Positions 45,884 to 55,229 are shown, numbered from the stretch's first letter. The stretch: DNA of 64,000 bases from Catalinimonas alkaloidigena (GCF_029504655.1 NZ_JAQFIL010000001.1:4345001-4409000), one strand, 5' to 3'. The notes: a model not told the origin generated them from the sequence alone. Translations and numbers: made by a program.

Positions 45884-47015
45884 ATGCAAAAGCAATTTGA
45901 TGTAGCTATCGTGGGTGCTGGAATAGTAGGCCTGGCAGTAGCACTGGCTTCAGCCCGTAAAGGCAAAAAAGTAGCTGTATTTGAAAAGAAATCCCCGTGC
46001 CATCGGGGCTTCTATTCGCAACTTTGGTCTGATCTGGCCTATAGGTCAGGCCCCTGGACCGGCACTGGAAAGAGCGTTACGCAGCAGAGCTATCTGGCTG
46101 GAAGTAGCAGAAAAAGCTAATATCTGGCTTACTCAAAATGGCTCCTTACACCTTGCCCATCAGGCAGATGAGATGGCGGTACTGGAAGAATTTATGGCGC
46201 AAAACCAAAACAATGGTTATGAATGTCAGCTGCTTACCTCTGCTCAGGCTTCACAAAAAAGTAAAGGTGTTAAACATGAAGGATTGCTGGGAGGCTTATG
46301 GAGTGCAAGCGAACTGACTGTTGACCCCAGAGAGGCCATTAGCAAACTACCTGCCATGCTGGAAGAGCAGTATGGGGTAGCGTTTTACTTTGATACCGCC
46401 ATCAATGCCATAGAAAAAAATAAACTACAGGCGAATCAACAGTCCTATCAGGCCGAAAAGATATTTGTATGCAGCGGCAGCGACTTTGAAACGCTTTATC
46501 CGGAAGTGTTTGCAGAGACTGAGATTACCAAATGCAAGCTACAGATGATGCGCACTGCTGTTCAGCCCAATGATTGGAAACTCGGCCCTACCCTATGTGG
46601 AGGTTTAACATTGAGGCACTATGCGGCTTTTCAGGACTGTCCCTCTTTACATGCGATGAGCGACCGCTTTGATGCGGAAAACCCAGCCTTTGCGTTGTGG
46701 CATATACATGTGATGATGGCTCAGAATGGTTTGGGGGAACTGGTGATTGGAGATTCTCATGAATATGGCAAAGCTTTAGGCCCATTTGATAAAGAAGAAA
46801 TTAATGGTCATATCATGGATTACCTGCATACTTTCGCCCAGGCACCTGACATGCAGATTGCAGAGCGCTGGCATGGCATTTATGCTAAGCTGCCCGGAAA
46901 AACAGAATTTATCGCCCATCCTTCTGAGGAAGTGACTATCGTCAACGCACTAAGTGGCGCAGGCATGACCCTGTCTTTTGGGCTGGCAGAAGAAGTAGTC
47001 ACTGACATTTTCTAA
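45884..47015 (+). pseudogene. FAD-dependent oxidoreductase (DAO fold, TIGR03364-type) disrupted by a +1 frameshift
   Basis: Two frames together encode one D-amino-acid-oxidase-fold enzyme. The first (45884) gives MQKQFDVAIVGAGIVGLAVA, the FAD-binding GxGxxG motif, through VAVFEK. The second resumes with RNPRAIGASIRNFGLIWPIG and runs to 47015. The coding breaks at the AAAA run 45984-45987: removing one A restores VFERNPRAIGAS, the sequence expected for the family. Downstream the second FAD contact region and the C-terminal GAGMTLSFGLAE segment are intact, so only the one-base insertion spoils the gene. The family is proposed to work with phosphonatase-like HAD proteins on N-modified aminoalkylphosphonates or similar amines (recollection of the TIGR03364 and TIGR03351 descriptions). 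A hairpin terminator follows. Confidence 0.85.
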
Positions 47016-47021
47016 AAAAAT

Positions 47022-47046
47022 AAGGATAGCCAGTAAGACTATCCTT
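47022..47046. terminator. Bidirectional hairpin terminator
   Basis: AAGGATAG (47022-47029) pairs with CTATCCTT (47039-47046) around a 9-base loop. An A run at 47014-47020 makes it a good terminator for the minus-strand M48 gene (stop at 47071), and it follows the plus-strand oxidoreductase stop by 6 bases. Confidence 0.8.
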
Positions 47047-47070
47047 CACTAATACATTGGTATTTTTTAT

Positions 47071-47877
47071 TTAAGGCAGCATGGCTTTAAAGTCATCGTA
47101 GGAGGCTGGGTCTAAGGGATCCGTATCGCAGCCTACTGCATTGGCTTTTTCAGTGATGTTTTCAACCCTGCTACCAGGGTCAGGATGGGTACTCAAAAAC
47201 TCTGGCGTGCCCCCTGCCTGCCCCTCTTCTTCCAGTTTCTGGAAAAAAGAGCGTGCTGCCGCGCAGTTGTATCGGGTATCAGAGAGATATTCTACGGATT
47301 TCTCATCCGCGTTCCTCTCGAAGTTTCTGCTAAACTTTAAACCCACTAAACCTGTGGCGATTTGTCCTAGCTGCTGGGCAGTACCATCGCCTAATACTAT
47401 ACTCAGTAGTAAGCTAGCACCATATTGTCTTTCCATCTGACGTGCTGAATGTTCCAGATCGGCATGGGCAATCTCGTGGCCCAGTACGCCAGCCAGATCA
47501 TCCTCCGAGTCCAGGTATTTGATCAGTCCGGTATAGACATAGGCAAATCCACCGGGAGCAGCAAATGCATTCAGGGTTTCATCACCCTCTATAATTCTGA
47601 TCTGCCAGGGGAATTCTTCGTAACGTACCGCATTTGATCTTAAGATTTCATCAAAAATACCTTCCAGGTAATCATATGCTTCAGGATACTCTGATGCGTC
47701 CAAAACCGGATATTCTCCGGGGCTAGCCATAATGGTAGAATCCAACTGGCGGCCTAATTCAATCTGCTGCTCGGGAGAAATAAATAATGCACTGTCTTCT
47801 TCACAGGAAGAAAAAGCAATAAATAAGGAGCAGCTTATCGCATAAAAGAAAAATCGGAATGAAAATTTATTGTTCAT
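47071..47877 (-). CDS. M48 family zinc metalloprotease lipoprotein
   Basis: About 268 residues from ATG 47877, chosen because it gives a lipoprotein signal ending IAFSSC (Cys25); a longer frame to 47916 runs into the DUF6702 gene. The zinc motif is LGHEIAHADLEH (His134, Glu135, His138), and the third ligand lies in the downstream RNFERNADEKSVEYL segment. NAFAAPGGFAYVYTGLI, in front of the motif, is typical of BepA/LoiP-like M48 proteases. It should act in the periplasm as a quality-control protease. It follows the DUF6702 gene on the same strand with about 20 bp between. Confidence 0.92.
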   Translation of the reverse strand: MNNKFSFRFFFYAISCSLFIAFSSCEEDSALFISPEQQIELGRQLDSTIMASPGEYPVLDASEYPEAYDYLEGIFDEILRSNAVRYEEFPWQIRIIEGDETLNAFAAPGGFAYVYTGLIKYLDSEDDLAGVLGHEIAHADLEHSARQMERQYGASLLLSIVLGDGTAQQLGQIATGLVGLKFSRNFERNADEKSVEYLSDTRYNCAAARSFFQKLEEEGQAGGTPEFLSTHPDPGSRVENITEKANAVGCDTDPLDPASYDDFKAMLP

Positions 47878-47896
47878 AAAAAAAGCATTAGAAATA

Positions 47897-48394
47897 TTAA
47901 CCAAATGAAACTTCATCTAGCAAACGATTTCCTGCAAGTTTCATGCTCTTAATGACGCCACCGTAGTTGACATGCACAATATTTATCTGATCGTCAAAAA
48001 TTTCTGTCAGGATAGAACTTCTTACCTGTATGTTTTCTAACTGCTCCACATCGCTGATTTCAAAGTAACACCACATCGCCATATCTTCTACTTCCTTGCC
48101 CAGATAGGCTGCCTGCACCTCTTTTCCGTTCACTTTGATGTTCATGTGCTTCCGCAGATATTCTTCTACATACTGGTCCAGGCTTTGCGGATCCTTAGGG
48201 TTAAGCACATCAACAAAGGCCTGCTCAGGAGTTCTGAACTGCTCGTCATTTAATGCTTCTTCCAGATCATCGGCAAAAATCTTGAGGGTAATTTGCAGCG
48301 TATTTTCATCAGAAGCGTGGTGAATACTCATCACACTGACATGGAAGGGGTGAAAATTAAGCAGCAAACTTGTAAGGATATATGCTAGAATCAT
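47897..48394 (-). CDS. DUF6702 family protein
   Basis: A 165-residue protein with a short N-terminal hydrophobic segment (MILAYILTSLLLNFHPF) that likely exports it. The segment FHPFHVSVMSIHHASDENTL is the recognisable DUF6702 start, and the Asp/Glu-rich KIFADDLEEALNDEQF and the terminal NIVHVNYGG region complete it. The family is Bacteroidota-specific in my recollection and commonly lies next to peptidase genes, as here with M48. The biochemical function is unknown; a beta-sandwich periplasmic partner is plausible. Confidence 0.85.
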   Translation of the reverse strand: MILAYILTSLLLNFHPFHVSVMSIHHASDENTLQITLKIFADDLEEALNDEQFRTPEQAFVDVLNPKDPQSLDQYVEEYLRKHMNIKVNGKEVQAAYLGKEVEDMAMWCYFEISDVEQLENIQVRSSILTEIFDDQINIVHVNYGGVIKSMKLAGNRLLDEVSFG

Positions 48395-48435
48395 GTTTTT
48401 GCTTTCTTAAAACCATTGAATTTTATCTCAGTCGC

Positions 48436-48488
48436 GAAGCTGGAAGTCTGACAGCCAAAGTAAGATCTGCCTTCCGTCTTCCGGCTCC
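48436..48488. repeat. Imperfect hairpin of the dispersed GAAG/CTTC type
   Basis: GAAGCTGGAAGTCTGACAG and CTGCCTTCCGTCTTCCGGCT are imperfect inverted copies flanking a short loop. The arms resemble those of the structure at 13776-13827, so both may belong to one family of intergenic hairpin elements. It sits between the NmrA-like stop and the DUF6702 start. Confidence 0.45.
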
Positions 48489-48528
48489 GGGCCTTTCTTC
48501 TAAACGGAAAATCTCCTGAATTCATCCC

Positions 48529-49392
48529 TTAATCTAGGGAAAGCTTTTCTGCAAACTGATCAAGAGTAGTCTCCGGCTTGCCCAACTGCTTCCAGGTTTC
48601 CTCCGCACGGAAAGTTTCAGGATAGTTGTTGATACTTTCTATAATGTGCGCACCATAATTGGCTTTGGAAGTAAAGATTCCCAGTAATTTGAGTATACCT
48701 ATCGGCATTTTACTGATTTTTAATTTTTTTCCGGAAAAATGCTGAGCAAATATCTGTAGTGCTTCCTCCTGTCCGATCGCTTCCGGCCCCTGCACAATAT
48801 AATGATGATTGCCTTCGTCTACTCGCAATGCTCGGGCTACCTGCTTACCATAATCATGGGCAGCGATCCACCACAATTTATGCTTAGGTTTACCCACCAA
48901 CAGCAGGCGATTGCCCGACATAAACTGGCCGGGTATCGCTTCCATAAAGTTTGAGGGATAGAAAATCGTATAAGGAATTCGGGATTCTTTAAGTTGTCTG
49001 ATCGCATCTCTCTTCACTCCAAACACCCACCAATCTGATGAATACTCCTGTACCAGTGAAGACAGGTTAGCAATGCGCTGCACCCCTTCCTTACGGGCAG
49101 CAAGTATAACTTTTCGCATGCCGTCTCTTTCAGCATGAAAACCTTTTTTGGGCTCATCCTGACTTACAGAAAGGCTCAGGTACACCGCATCCATTCCTTT
49201 GATTGCCTTGCTGATAGCCTCATCACTCTGCAAATCTCCCTGCATCAGTTCAATATCATCCGGAAGCAGTTTTCTTGCTTTGTCTACATTGCGTACCAGC
49301 GCTCTGAGTTGGAAACCTGCTTTATGTAGTTCCAGGGCTACCGGACGCCCCAACATACCTGTGGCACCTATGATGAGTACTTTCTGGATCAT
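48529..49392 (-). CDS. NmrA-like NAD(P)-binding oxidoreductase
   Basis: A 287-residue atypical SDR with the Rossmann motif GATGMLGRPVALEL near the N-terminus, LVRNVDKARKLLP as the likely cofactor-specifying loop, MQGDLQSDEAISKAIKGMDA, and YTIFYPSNFMEAIPGQFM in the substrate region. It belongs to the same broad superfamily as the gene at 36345-37223 but is clearly diverged from it. Substrate and partner are unknown. It is separated from the housekeeping cluster by about 170 bp. Confidence 0.88.
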   Translation of the reverse strand: MIQKVLIIGATGMLGRPVALELHKAGFQLRALVRNVDKARKLLPDDIELMQGDLQSDEAISKAIKGMDAVYLSLSVSQDEPKKGFHAERDGMRKVILAARKEGVQRIANLSSLVQEYSSDWWVFGVKRDAIRQLKESRIPYTIFYPSNFMEAIPGQFMSGNRLLLVGKPKHKLWWIAAHDYGKQVARALRVDEGNHHYIVQGPEAIGQEEALQIFAQHFSGKKLKISKMPIGILKLLGIFTSKANYGAHIIESINNYPETFRAEETWKQLGKPETTLDQFAEKLSLD

Positions 49393-49559
49393 GAGGTTAG
49401 TAGTGTGAAGTTTCTGGTTATTATGGTAGATTACTTGTAATGCACCCTATCCATATCATAAAAATTTTATTGAATTATCGCTAAGAGAGACCTATAAAGC
49501 TAAGCAGAATTGCCGGAAAGAAAATAAACCTAACACTTTAACATCTTCATACTTAATCA

Positions 49560-50495
49560 CTACTTAAACTCTGCCAGGATCTTCAAAGCATCTTCACGGT
49601 CTACTGCCAGTTGTGCTTTGAGTAGCTCAATATTCTCATACTTCATGTCAGCACGAATCTGCCCTATGAATTCCACCTGGAGTGTTTCTCCGTAAATCTG
49701 CGTATCAAAATCAAAGATATTGACTTCAATATTACGCTGCACTCCATTAATGGTGGGACGCACACCAATATACATCATACCTTCAAACTGCTTACCCTCC
49801 CATCTCACTCTGCAGGCGTATATACCATCTTCAGGAATTAGCTTATAACGTTCAGGGACTACTAAGTTAGCAGTAGGAAAACCCCAGCTTCTTCCCAGTT
49901 GATCTCCTTTCACTACTTTACCAGTGATTTGATAGGGCTGCCCCAGGTATTCATTAGCTGTAAAAATATCTCCTCCTTCCAGTGCGTTTCGGATTTTGGT
50001 GGAGCTTACCCCCACATGATCTACATCCTGGCGGGGGATCTCTTCTACCTGGAAGCCATATTTGTCAGCGTTTTCTTTGAGATAGTCAAAGCTCCCTTCA
50101 CGATTCTTACCGAAGCGATGGTCATAACCAATGATGAGATATTGAGTATCAATTTTTTTGACCAAAATATTACGGATAAACGCTTCGGAACTGAGCTGGG
50201 AGAACGCTCTGGTGAAAGGTATGCGAACGACATGATCAATTCCCACTTGCTCAAAAATTTTTACTTTTTCTTCAAATGTGGATAAAAGTTTAAGTGTGTC
50301 GTCTTCGGGATGCAGGACCATTCGCGGATGCGGCCAGAAAGTAACTACCACAGTTTCTCCACTTCTCTGCCTGGCAATTTCAACCAGTCGCTTTAGTATT
50401 TTCCTGTGCCCTATGTGTACACCATCAAAAGTACCGCTGGTCACTACAGCAAGCCGGGGCTGCTCAAAAGAAGTGCTACCATCGTGTACTTTCAT
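49560..50495 (-). CDS. ribF: Bifunctional riboflavin kinase/FAD synthetase RibF
   Basis: A 311-residue enzyme that turns riboflavin into FMN and then FAD. The N-terminal adenylyltransferase domain carries TSGTFDGVHIGHRKILKRL (the HxGH nucleotide-binding site), TFWPHPRMVL and IIGYDHRFGKNREGSFDYL, and ends around residue 180 with VSSTKIRNALEGGDI. The C-terminal riboflavin kinase domain has GKVVKGDQLGRSWGFPTANL and PEDGIYACRVRWEG, which bind ATP and riboflavin. Length agrees with the family. It lies 60 bp downstream of truB in the same direction, a common gene order in Bacteroidota. Confidence 0.97.
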   Translation of the reverse strand: MKVHDGSTSFEQPRLAVVTSGTFDGVHIGHRKILKRLVEIARQRSGETVVVTFWPHPRMVLHPEDDTLKLLSTFEEKVKIFEQVGIDHVVRIPFTRAFSQLSSEAFIRNILVKKIDTQYLIIGYDHRFGKNREGSFDYLKENADKYGFQVEEIPRQDVDHVGVSSTKIRNALEGGDIFTANEYLGQPYQITGKVVKGDQLGRSWGFPTANLVVPERYKLIPEDGIYACRVRWEGKQFEGMMYIGVRPTINGVQRNIEVNIFDFDTQIYGETLQVEFIGQIRADMKYENIELLKAQLAVDREDALKILAEFK

Positions 50496-50555
50496 AGTTA
50501 AGGTTTTATCTCTTTTTGTAATTGATAAATGGATAGTTTGTTATGACACTTGCAT

Positions 50556-51263
50556 TTATGATGCGTTTTTTTTGATCAGGTCTACAAACTCATTGATCTG
50601 ATAGGCATCGCTCACATGAAACGCTCCATTGCGCGTACGGCGCAGGCTGGATAAATAAGCCCCCACACCCAGTGCTTTGCCAAAATCGCGCACCAGGCTG
50701 CGGATGTAAGTACCTTTAGAACAGACTATACGAAAATCAACTTCCGGCAGTTCAATTCTGGTCAACTCAAAAACACTTACCGTAACTTCACGAGGCTTTA
50801 CAAGCACTTCTTTTCCTTTGCGGGCTTTTTTGTACAGGCGTTCTCCTCCTACTTTGATAGCCGAATACATTGGAGGGACCTGCTCAATTTCACCTATAAA
50901 CTGCTTGCCAACGGCTTCCAGATCATTAGCATTCAGATGGTCTATAGGGGTATCACTATCAAAATCGGTTTCGAGGTCTATTGAAGGAGTCGTCTTACCT
51001 AATACTAAAGTACCGGTGTATTCTTTTTCCTGTGCCTGAAACTGCTCTATCTGCTTGGTCATCTTACCTGTACAGAGGATAAGTAAGCCTGTAGCCAAAG
51101 GATCCAAAGTACCAGCATGACCAATTTTTTTGAGTTTGATTTGATAACGGAGCTTATTCACTACATCAAAAGAAGTCCATTCCAGAGGTTTATCAATCAG
51201 TATAACTTCTCCCTGCTGAAAGTTATAATGCTCTTTGTCAAATAATGAATAATTTTCAGGCAT
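50556..51263 (-). CDS. truB: tRNA pseudouridine-55 synthase TruB
   Basis: A 235-residue enzyme that makes pseudouridine 55 in the T-loop of tRNAs. The catalytic motif GHAGTLDPLATGLL contains the nucleophile Asp54; LIDKPLEWTSFDVVNKL, ATPSIDLETDFD-like GKTTPSIDLETDFDSDTP, and VPPMYSAIKVGGERLYKKAR-like sequence (family motif I-K-x-x-G-x-x-x-Y) follow. The C-terminal PUA domain seen in longer bacterial forms is short or absent. It begins 9 bases after the uppP stop, indicating co-transcription. Confidence 0.97.
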   Translation of the reverse strand: MPENYSLFDKEHYNFQQGEVILIDKPLEWTSFDVVNKLRYQIKLKKIGHAGTLDPLATGLLILCTGKMTKQIEQFQAQEKEYTGTLVLGKTTPSIDLETDFDSDTPIDHLNANDLEAVGKQFIGEIEQVPPMYSAIKVGGERLYKKARKGKEVLVKPREVTVSVFELTRIELPEVDFRIVCSKGTYIRSLVRDFGKALGVGAYLSSLRRTRNGAFHVSDAYQINEFVDLIKKNAS

Positions 51264-51272
51264 GAATATTTT

Positions 51273-52067
51273 TTACGTCAATGCGGTAATAATGGCGATG
51301 ATGCCTACAATTAAACAATAGATGGCGAAGTAAATAAGTTTTCCTTTTTTCACTATAGAGATCATCCACTGGCAGGCTAATAAGCCAGAAACGAAGGCAG
51401 CGATAAAGCCCAGCAAAAGAGCTGTTCCGGAAATCCCGCTTGCTAAGGCCGGCTCTTCAATAAAATCTTTTACTTCTAACAAAGAAGCTCCGATGATAGG
51501 CAAGAGTACCATCAGAAAAGAAAAGCGGGCAGCTTTTTCCTTTTCAACACCTATCAGTAATGAAGTGGCAATGGTAGCTCCCGAACGGGATATGCCGGGC
51601 AGAATAGCGATAGCCTGCGCCATTCCGATGATAAAAGCTTTGGGATACGTAACATTCCCCCCCTGCTTCCTGGCGTAATAGGTCATGGCCAGTAGAGTAG
51701 CTGTCAGTAAAAGCATAAAACCTACTAATAGCACATCTCCACCAAAAAAGGCTTCAATCTGATCTTTATAAAAAACACCGATAAGGCCTACGGGGACCAT
51801 GGAAAGCAGAAGCTTGGAAATATACTTTAGCTCATCATTCCACTGAAACTTAAAGAGCCCAATGATCAGCCGGGCAATGTCTTTACGAAAAACGACTATG
51901 GTGCTGAGGGCGGTAGCACTGTGTACCACTACAGAAAAGAGCAGGTTGTCCTTGCTTTGTACTCCTAATAAAACTGTTCCCAGTTCAATATGCCCGCTAC
52001 TGCTTACAGGCAAAAATTCGGTAAGTCCCTGAACGACTCCTAAGATAATGGCTTCTATGATAGACAT
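51273..52067 (-). CDS. uppP: Undecaprenyl-diphosphatase UppP (BacA)
   Basis: A 264-residue inner-membrane enzyme that recycles the undecaprenyl carrier for peptidoglycan and other envelope polymers. The two catalytic motifs are present: GLTEFLPVSSSGHIEL (residues about 15-30) and LPGISRSGATIATSL (about residue 160). At least seven hydrophobic segments match the family fold. Members often confer bacitracin tolerance. It lies between DUF3098 and truB in a compact envelope/housekeeping cluster. Confidence 0.97.
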   Translation of the reverse strand: MSIIEAIILGVVQGLTEFLPVSSSGHIELGTVLLGVQSKDNLLFSVVVHSATALSTIVVFRKDIARLIIGLFKFQWNDELKYISKLLLSMVPVGLIGVFYKDQIEAFFGGDVLLVGFMLLLTATLLAMTYYARKQGGNVTYPKAFIIGMAQAIAILPGISRSGATIATSLLIGVEKEKAARFSFLMVLLPIIGASLLEVKDFIEEPALASGISGTALLLGFIAAFVSGLLACQWMISIVKKGKLIYFAIYCLIVGIIAIITALT

Positions 52068-52102
52068 AATATATACTCACTTTAGACTTGCGTGAGCAAA
52101 GA

Positions 52103-52309
52103 TCATTCAGGTTTGGTCAAAATAGCAAAGAATTCTACGATAAAACCTATCATCACCGTAATTGGACCTAAAGTTAACCCTAAAAAGCCAAACCCATACT
52201 GCTCGCCGTCTAATGACATTAACGTAAAGCCCAGTATGAGAATGCCAATTCCGATGACCATCAGAACATAATTTTTCTTTCCAAAAGGAAGTTGACTTTT
52301 ATCTGCCAT
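52103..52309 (-). CDS. DUF3098 small membrane protein
   Basis: A 68-residue protein with two transmembrane helices (KNYVLMVIGIGILILGFTLM and LTLGPITVMIGFIVEFFAIL) around a short loop. This is the usual size and pattern of DUF3098, a small Bacteroidota protein encoded between ftsX and uppP, exactly as found here. It may assist the FtsX-type division machinery, but no function is proven. Confidence 0.92.
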   Translation of the reverse strand: MADKSQLPFGKKNYVLMVIGIGILILGFTLMSLDGEQYGFGFLGLTLGPITVMIGFIVEFFAILTKPE

Positions 52310-52420
52310 GATTTATAGTATTAAAGTTCTTGGTTTTATGGTACAATAGTGTTTAGGGTTATGGTTCATTCTTCTTGGCGCTATAGCTTTAGAGTTCTAA
52401 GGGCTAATGTTTTTTACTAT

Positions 52421-53320
52421 CTAATACAGTTCATCCAAGGACATTTTTAAGTATCTGCTTATGGCCCGATAAGTACTTAAAAAGCCAATAAACCCTCCTA
52501 CGATAAGTAGCAAACCCATTAATATCATAATATTGGTAGGGTTTTGTAACTGTTCAATATCTTCAATCTGCTGGTTGAGGTACTGCAATACAAAGAGCAG
52601 GAGTACAGATGCCAGTATGCCTCCTAGTATCCCGTGCATAAAAGAACGCCTCAGGAAAGGACGTTGAATAAAGCCCGAAGTAGCACCAACCAACTGCATG
52701 CTCCTGATCAGAAAGCGCTGGGAAAAAAGTGCCAGACGAATTGTATTGTTAATCAACACGGCCACAATAATCACCAGCAACACCGCAAAGCCCAACAAGA
52801 CCAGGCTAACCTTGGCCAGATTCTGGTTAATTGAACGCACCAGGTTTTCAACATAAGTAACTTCAAAAACGCCATTCATGCGTTCTATATCCAGCTTTAC
52901 CTTGGCCAGTGCTTCAGTATCCTGATATTCCTGATTGATCTTGATAATGTATGCGTCCCGCAGAGGGTTTTCTCCCAGAAACTGGGTAAAATCTTCGCCT
53001 GTATCTTCAATAAACGCTTCTGCTGCCTCTTCTTTAGAAATAAAACTAATCTGCGGTTGCTCTTCGTCAACCGCTACATACTCTTTTCCCGCAAGGGTTT
53101 TCTGAATCTGAATTTTATCATTTTCTGAAATGGTACGATTCAGGAATATCTGCATGGTCACATTTTCACGGATCATACGGGTAAGGCTGTTGGCATGAAG
53201 AATTAACAGACCGAACAGGCCAATCACAAAAAGTGCCAGCGTGATACTGAAGACCACACTAACATAGGGGTAGCTCCCCAGCTTTTTTTTCTTTTTGTGT
53301 TTTACCTCTTTTACTTCCAT
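52421..53320 (-). CDS. ftsX: Cell division permease-like protein FtsX
   Basis: A 299-residue inner-membrane protein. A basic N-terminus (VKHKKKKKLGSYPYVS) precedes one transmembrane helix, a periplasmic domain of about 110 residues, and three C-terminal helices with the MacB-like loop FLIRSMQLVGATSGFIQRPF. In other bacteria FtsX pairs with FtsE to activate peptidoglycan hydrolases at the septum; an ftsE gene is not in this window. The family signature FISKEEAAEAFIEDTGEDF appears in the extracytoplasmic domain. The DUF3098-uppP arrangement downstream is typical of the phylum. Confidence 0.95.
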   Translation of the reverse strand: MEVKEVKHKKKKKLGSYPYVSVVFSITLALFVIGLFGLLILHANSLTRMIRENVTMQIFLNRTISENDKIQIQKTLAGKEYVAVDEEQPQISFISKEEAAEAFIEDTGEDFTQFLGENPLRDAYIIKINQEYQDTEALAKVKLDIERMNGVFEVTYVENLVRSINQNLAKVSLVLLGFAVLLVIIVAVLINNTIRLALFSQRFLIRSMQLVGATSGFIQRPFLRRSFMHGILGGILASVLLLFVLQYLNQQIEDIEQLQNPTNIMILMGLLLIVGGFIGFLSTYRAISRYLKMSLDELY

Positions 53321-53354
53321 GACAATTTTTCAGAAAAACGAAAGTCTGTGGTAA

Positions 53355-55229
53355 TTATTTACCTTTACGGCCAGTTTTATTACCTCCACCTTTGTTGCCA
53401 TTCTTACGGCTATCTTCACTGGCTTTCATTGCCTCTTCCAGACGTTGCTGAAACTTTGACTTCTTCTTGTTTTTATTTCTCTTCTTGTTCTCGTCCAGAA
53501 TCTTACGGATTTTTTCATCATCCACAAACTTACGGATGATGGCCTGCTGACCGAAAGTAACAATGTTAGACACAAAATAGTAGAAGCTCAAGGCTGCAGG
53601 AAATGAATTCAGCACGAACATGAATATGAGCGGCAGAAAATACTGCATATTTTTCATCGGCCCCTGTACGGTACTCGCCTGATTGTTGGACCAGGTATAC
53701 AATATTGTTGAGGCAGTCATCAGCAGTACGAACAAGCTCACATGATCGCCATAAAAAGGAATGGTAAACGGTAAGTCCAGTATGGAATCATAGGTTGACA
53801 GGTCTTCTGCCCAGAGGAAAGGCTCCTGGCGCAGCTCAATGGCATTGGGGAAGTAATTGAACATCGCCAGCAGTATCGGCATCTGAAGTAGCACCGGCAC
53901 ACAACCGCTCAAAGGGTTGACACCTACTTTCTGATACAATTGCATCTGGTCCTGCTGAGCTTTCGCCATATCGTCCCCATGCTTTTCTTTAATTTCATCC
54001 AGCTCCGGCTTCAGGACCTTGATCTTTGCCATGGAGATGTAAGACTTATACGAAAGCGGGAAAAGCAGGGTCTTGATCACCAGCACCAGTATAATTATGA
54101 TCACCCCATAGTTACTGATAAACTGCTCCAGCCAGTGGAACATATACGAGATAGGGTATTTGCTAATCCACTTTACTATGGGCCAGCCAAAATCAATATT
54201 TTCCTCAAAATCAGGGGCGACTTTGGTCATTACCTGCTGGTCGTTAGGCCCAAAGTAATATTTATAAGAGAGTGTGCCGTTGCTTAGGTCTTCCAGCCCC
54301 ATATTCACCGCCATATTCATCGTCTTGACCAGAGTGGTATTATCTTCTTCCGGGCTGTCTGTTGTTAAACGTGCCTGACTAAAAGACTCATCCGCGATGA
54401 CAGCAGCACTAAAAAAGCGCTGCTTCATGGTAATCCATTTCAGCGGTACTTCTACTGTTTCTTCCTCCGCTCCATCGCCCATCAGGGATGATAACTGCTC
54501 AAAATCTCCATCAGCCGTATAGTAGTTCAATGAACTTCTGCGACGACTTTCTTCCATGTTCTGCTCCAGCGGGCGAAGCCGGCTGCTCCACAAAAACTGC
54601 AGATCACTACTGTTTAGTGCTCCTGTAGCATTTTGCAGCTCAAGATGATAACTTATTTCATATCCTCTTCCGGGAATGCTGTATACCTGCCTGATCTGCC
54701 CGCCCCCATCCAGCTTCGCTGAAAGTGTGACCACTGTAGTGTCTTCACCACTGACACTTACTTCAGAGGCATCGCTGTTATAGTATAGATTATAAAGGTC
54801 TATTTCACCGCTGGGAGTAGCCGCCAGTAAATTAATATCACTGCTTTCTTCATTGAAAAGTACGAGTTGATTACCTGATCCATCTTTATAATTTTTCAGC
54901 TCTACCCGCTCTACTGTTCCTCCGTGCGTATTAATTTCCAGAAGCACATCTTCACTTTCAACCGTTATGGTTTCAGCCGCCCCGCTTGCAGCCTGAGCAA
55001 ATACCCCATAGCGCTCACGATTGCGTGCCTGTTGTAGGGAGTCTTTTTCGGCCGTTGCTCCTGCATCCTGCTCCATTACAGGCTCCTGCTGCTGTGCAGG
55101 TGCTTCATCTACCTGTTGAGCCTGTTGCTCATTTTCTGCCGGGGGTGCCGGTTCCGGTGCAAAAAACTGAAAGTAGACAATGAGTAAAAGGCCCGAAAGC
55201 AATAAGCCTATTGCTTGGTTTCTATCCAT
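53355..55229 (-). CDS. yidC: Membrane protein insertase YidC
   Basis: A 624-residue insertase. An N-terminal helix (AIGLLLSGLLLIVYFQFF) is followed by a Glu/Gln/Ala-rich linker and a beta-sandwich periplasmic domain (about 75-350). The conserved C-terminal membrane domain begins with SNYGVIIIILVLVIKTLLFP and has KMQELQP-like KIKVLKPELDEIKEKHG and NPLSGCVPVLLQMPILLAMF, in which the invariant hydrophilic groove lies. The tail is unusually basic (KNKKKSKFQQRLEE and later Gly/Lys-rich KGGGNKTGRKGK), consistent with ribosome binding. The gene lies downstream of pyrG with a structured spacer in between. Confidence 0.97.
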   Translation of the reverse strand: MDRNQAIGLLLSGLLLIVYFQFFAPEPAPPAENEQQAQQVDEAPAQQQEPVMEQDAGATAEKDSLQQARNRERYGVFAQAASGAAETITVESEDVLLEINTHGGTVERVELKNYKDGSGNQLVLFNEESSDINLLAATPSGEIDLYNLYYNSDASEVSVSGEDTTVVTLSAKLDGGGQIRQVYSIPGRGYEISYHLELQNATGALNSSDLQFLWSSRLRPLEQNMEESRRRSSLNYYTADGDFEQLSSLMGDGAEEETVEVPLKWITMKQRFFSAAVIADESFSQARLTTDSPEEDNTTLVKTMNMAVNMGLEDLSNGTLSYKYYFGPNDQQVMTKVAPDFEENIDFGWPIVKWISKYPISYMFHWLEQFISNYGVIIIILVLVIKTLLFPLSYKSYISMAKIKVLKPELDEIKEKHGDDMAKAQQDQMQLYQKVGVNPLSGCVPVLLQMPILLAMFNYFPNAIELRQEPFLWAEDLSTYDSILDLPFTIPFYGDHVSLFVLLMTASTILYTWSNNQASTVQGPMKNMQYFLPLIFMFVLNSFPAALSFYYFVSNIVTFGQQAIIRKFVDDEKIRKILDENKKRNKNKKKSKFQQRLEEAMKASEDSRKNGNKGGGNKTGRKGK

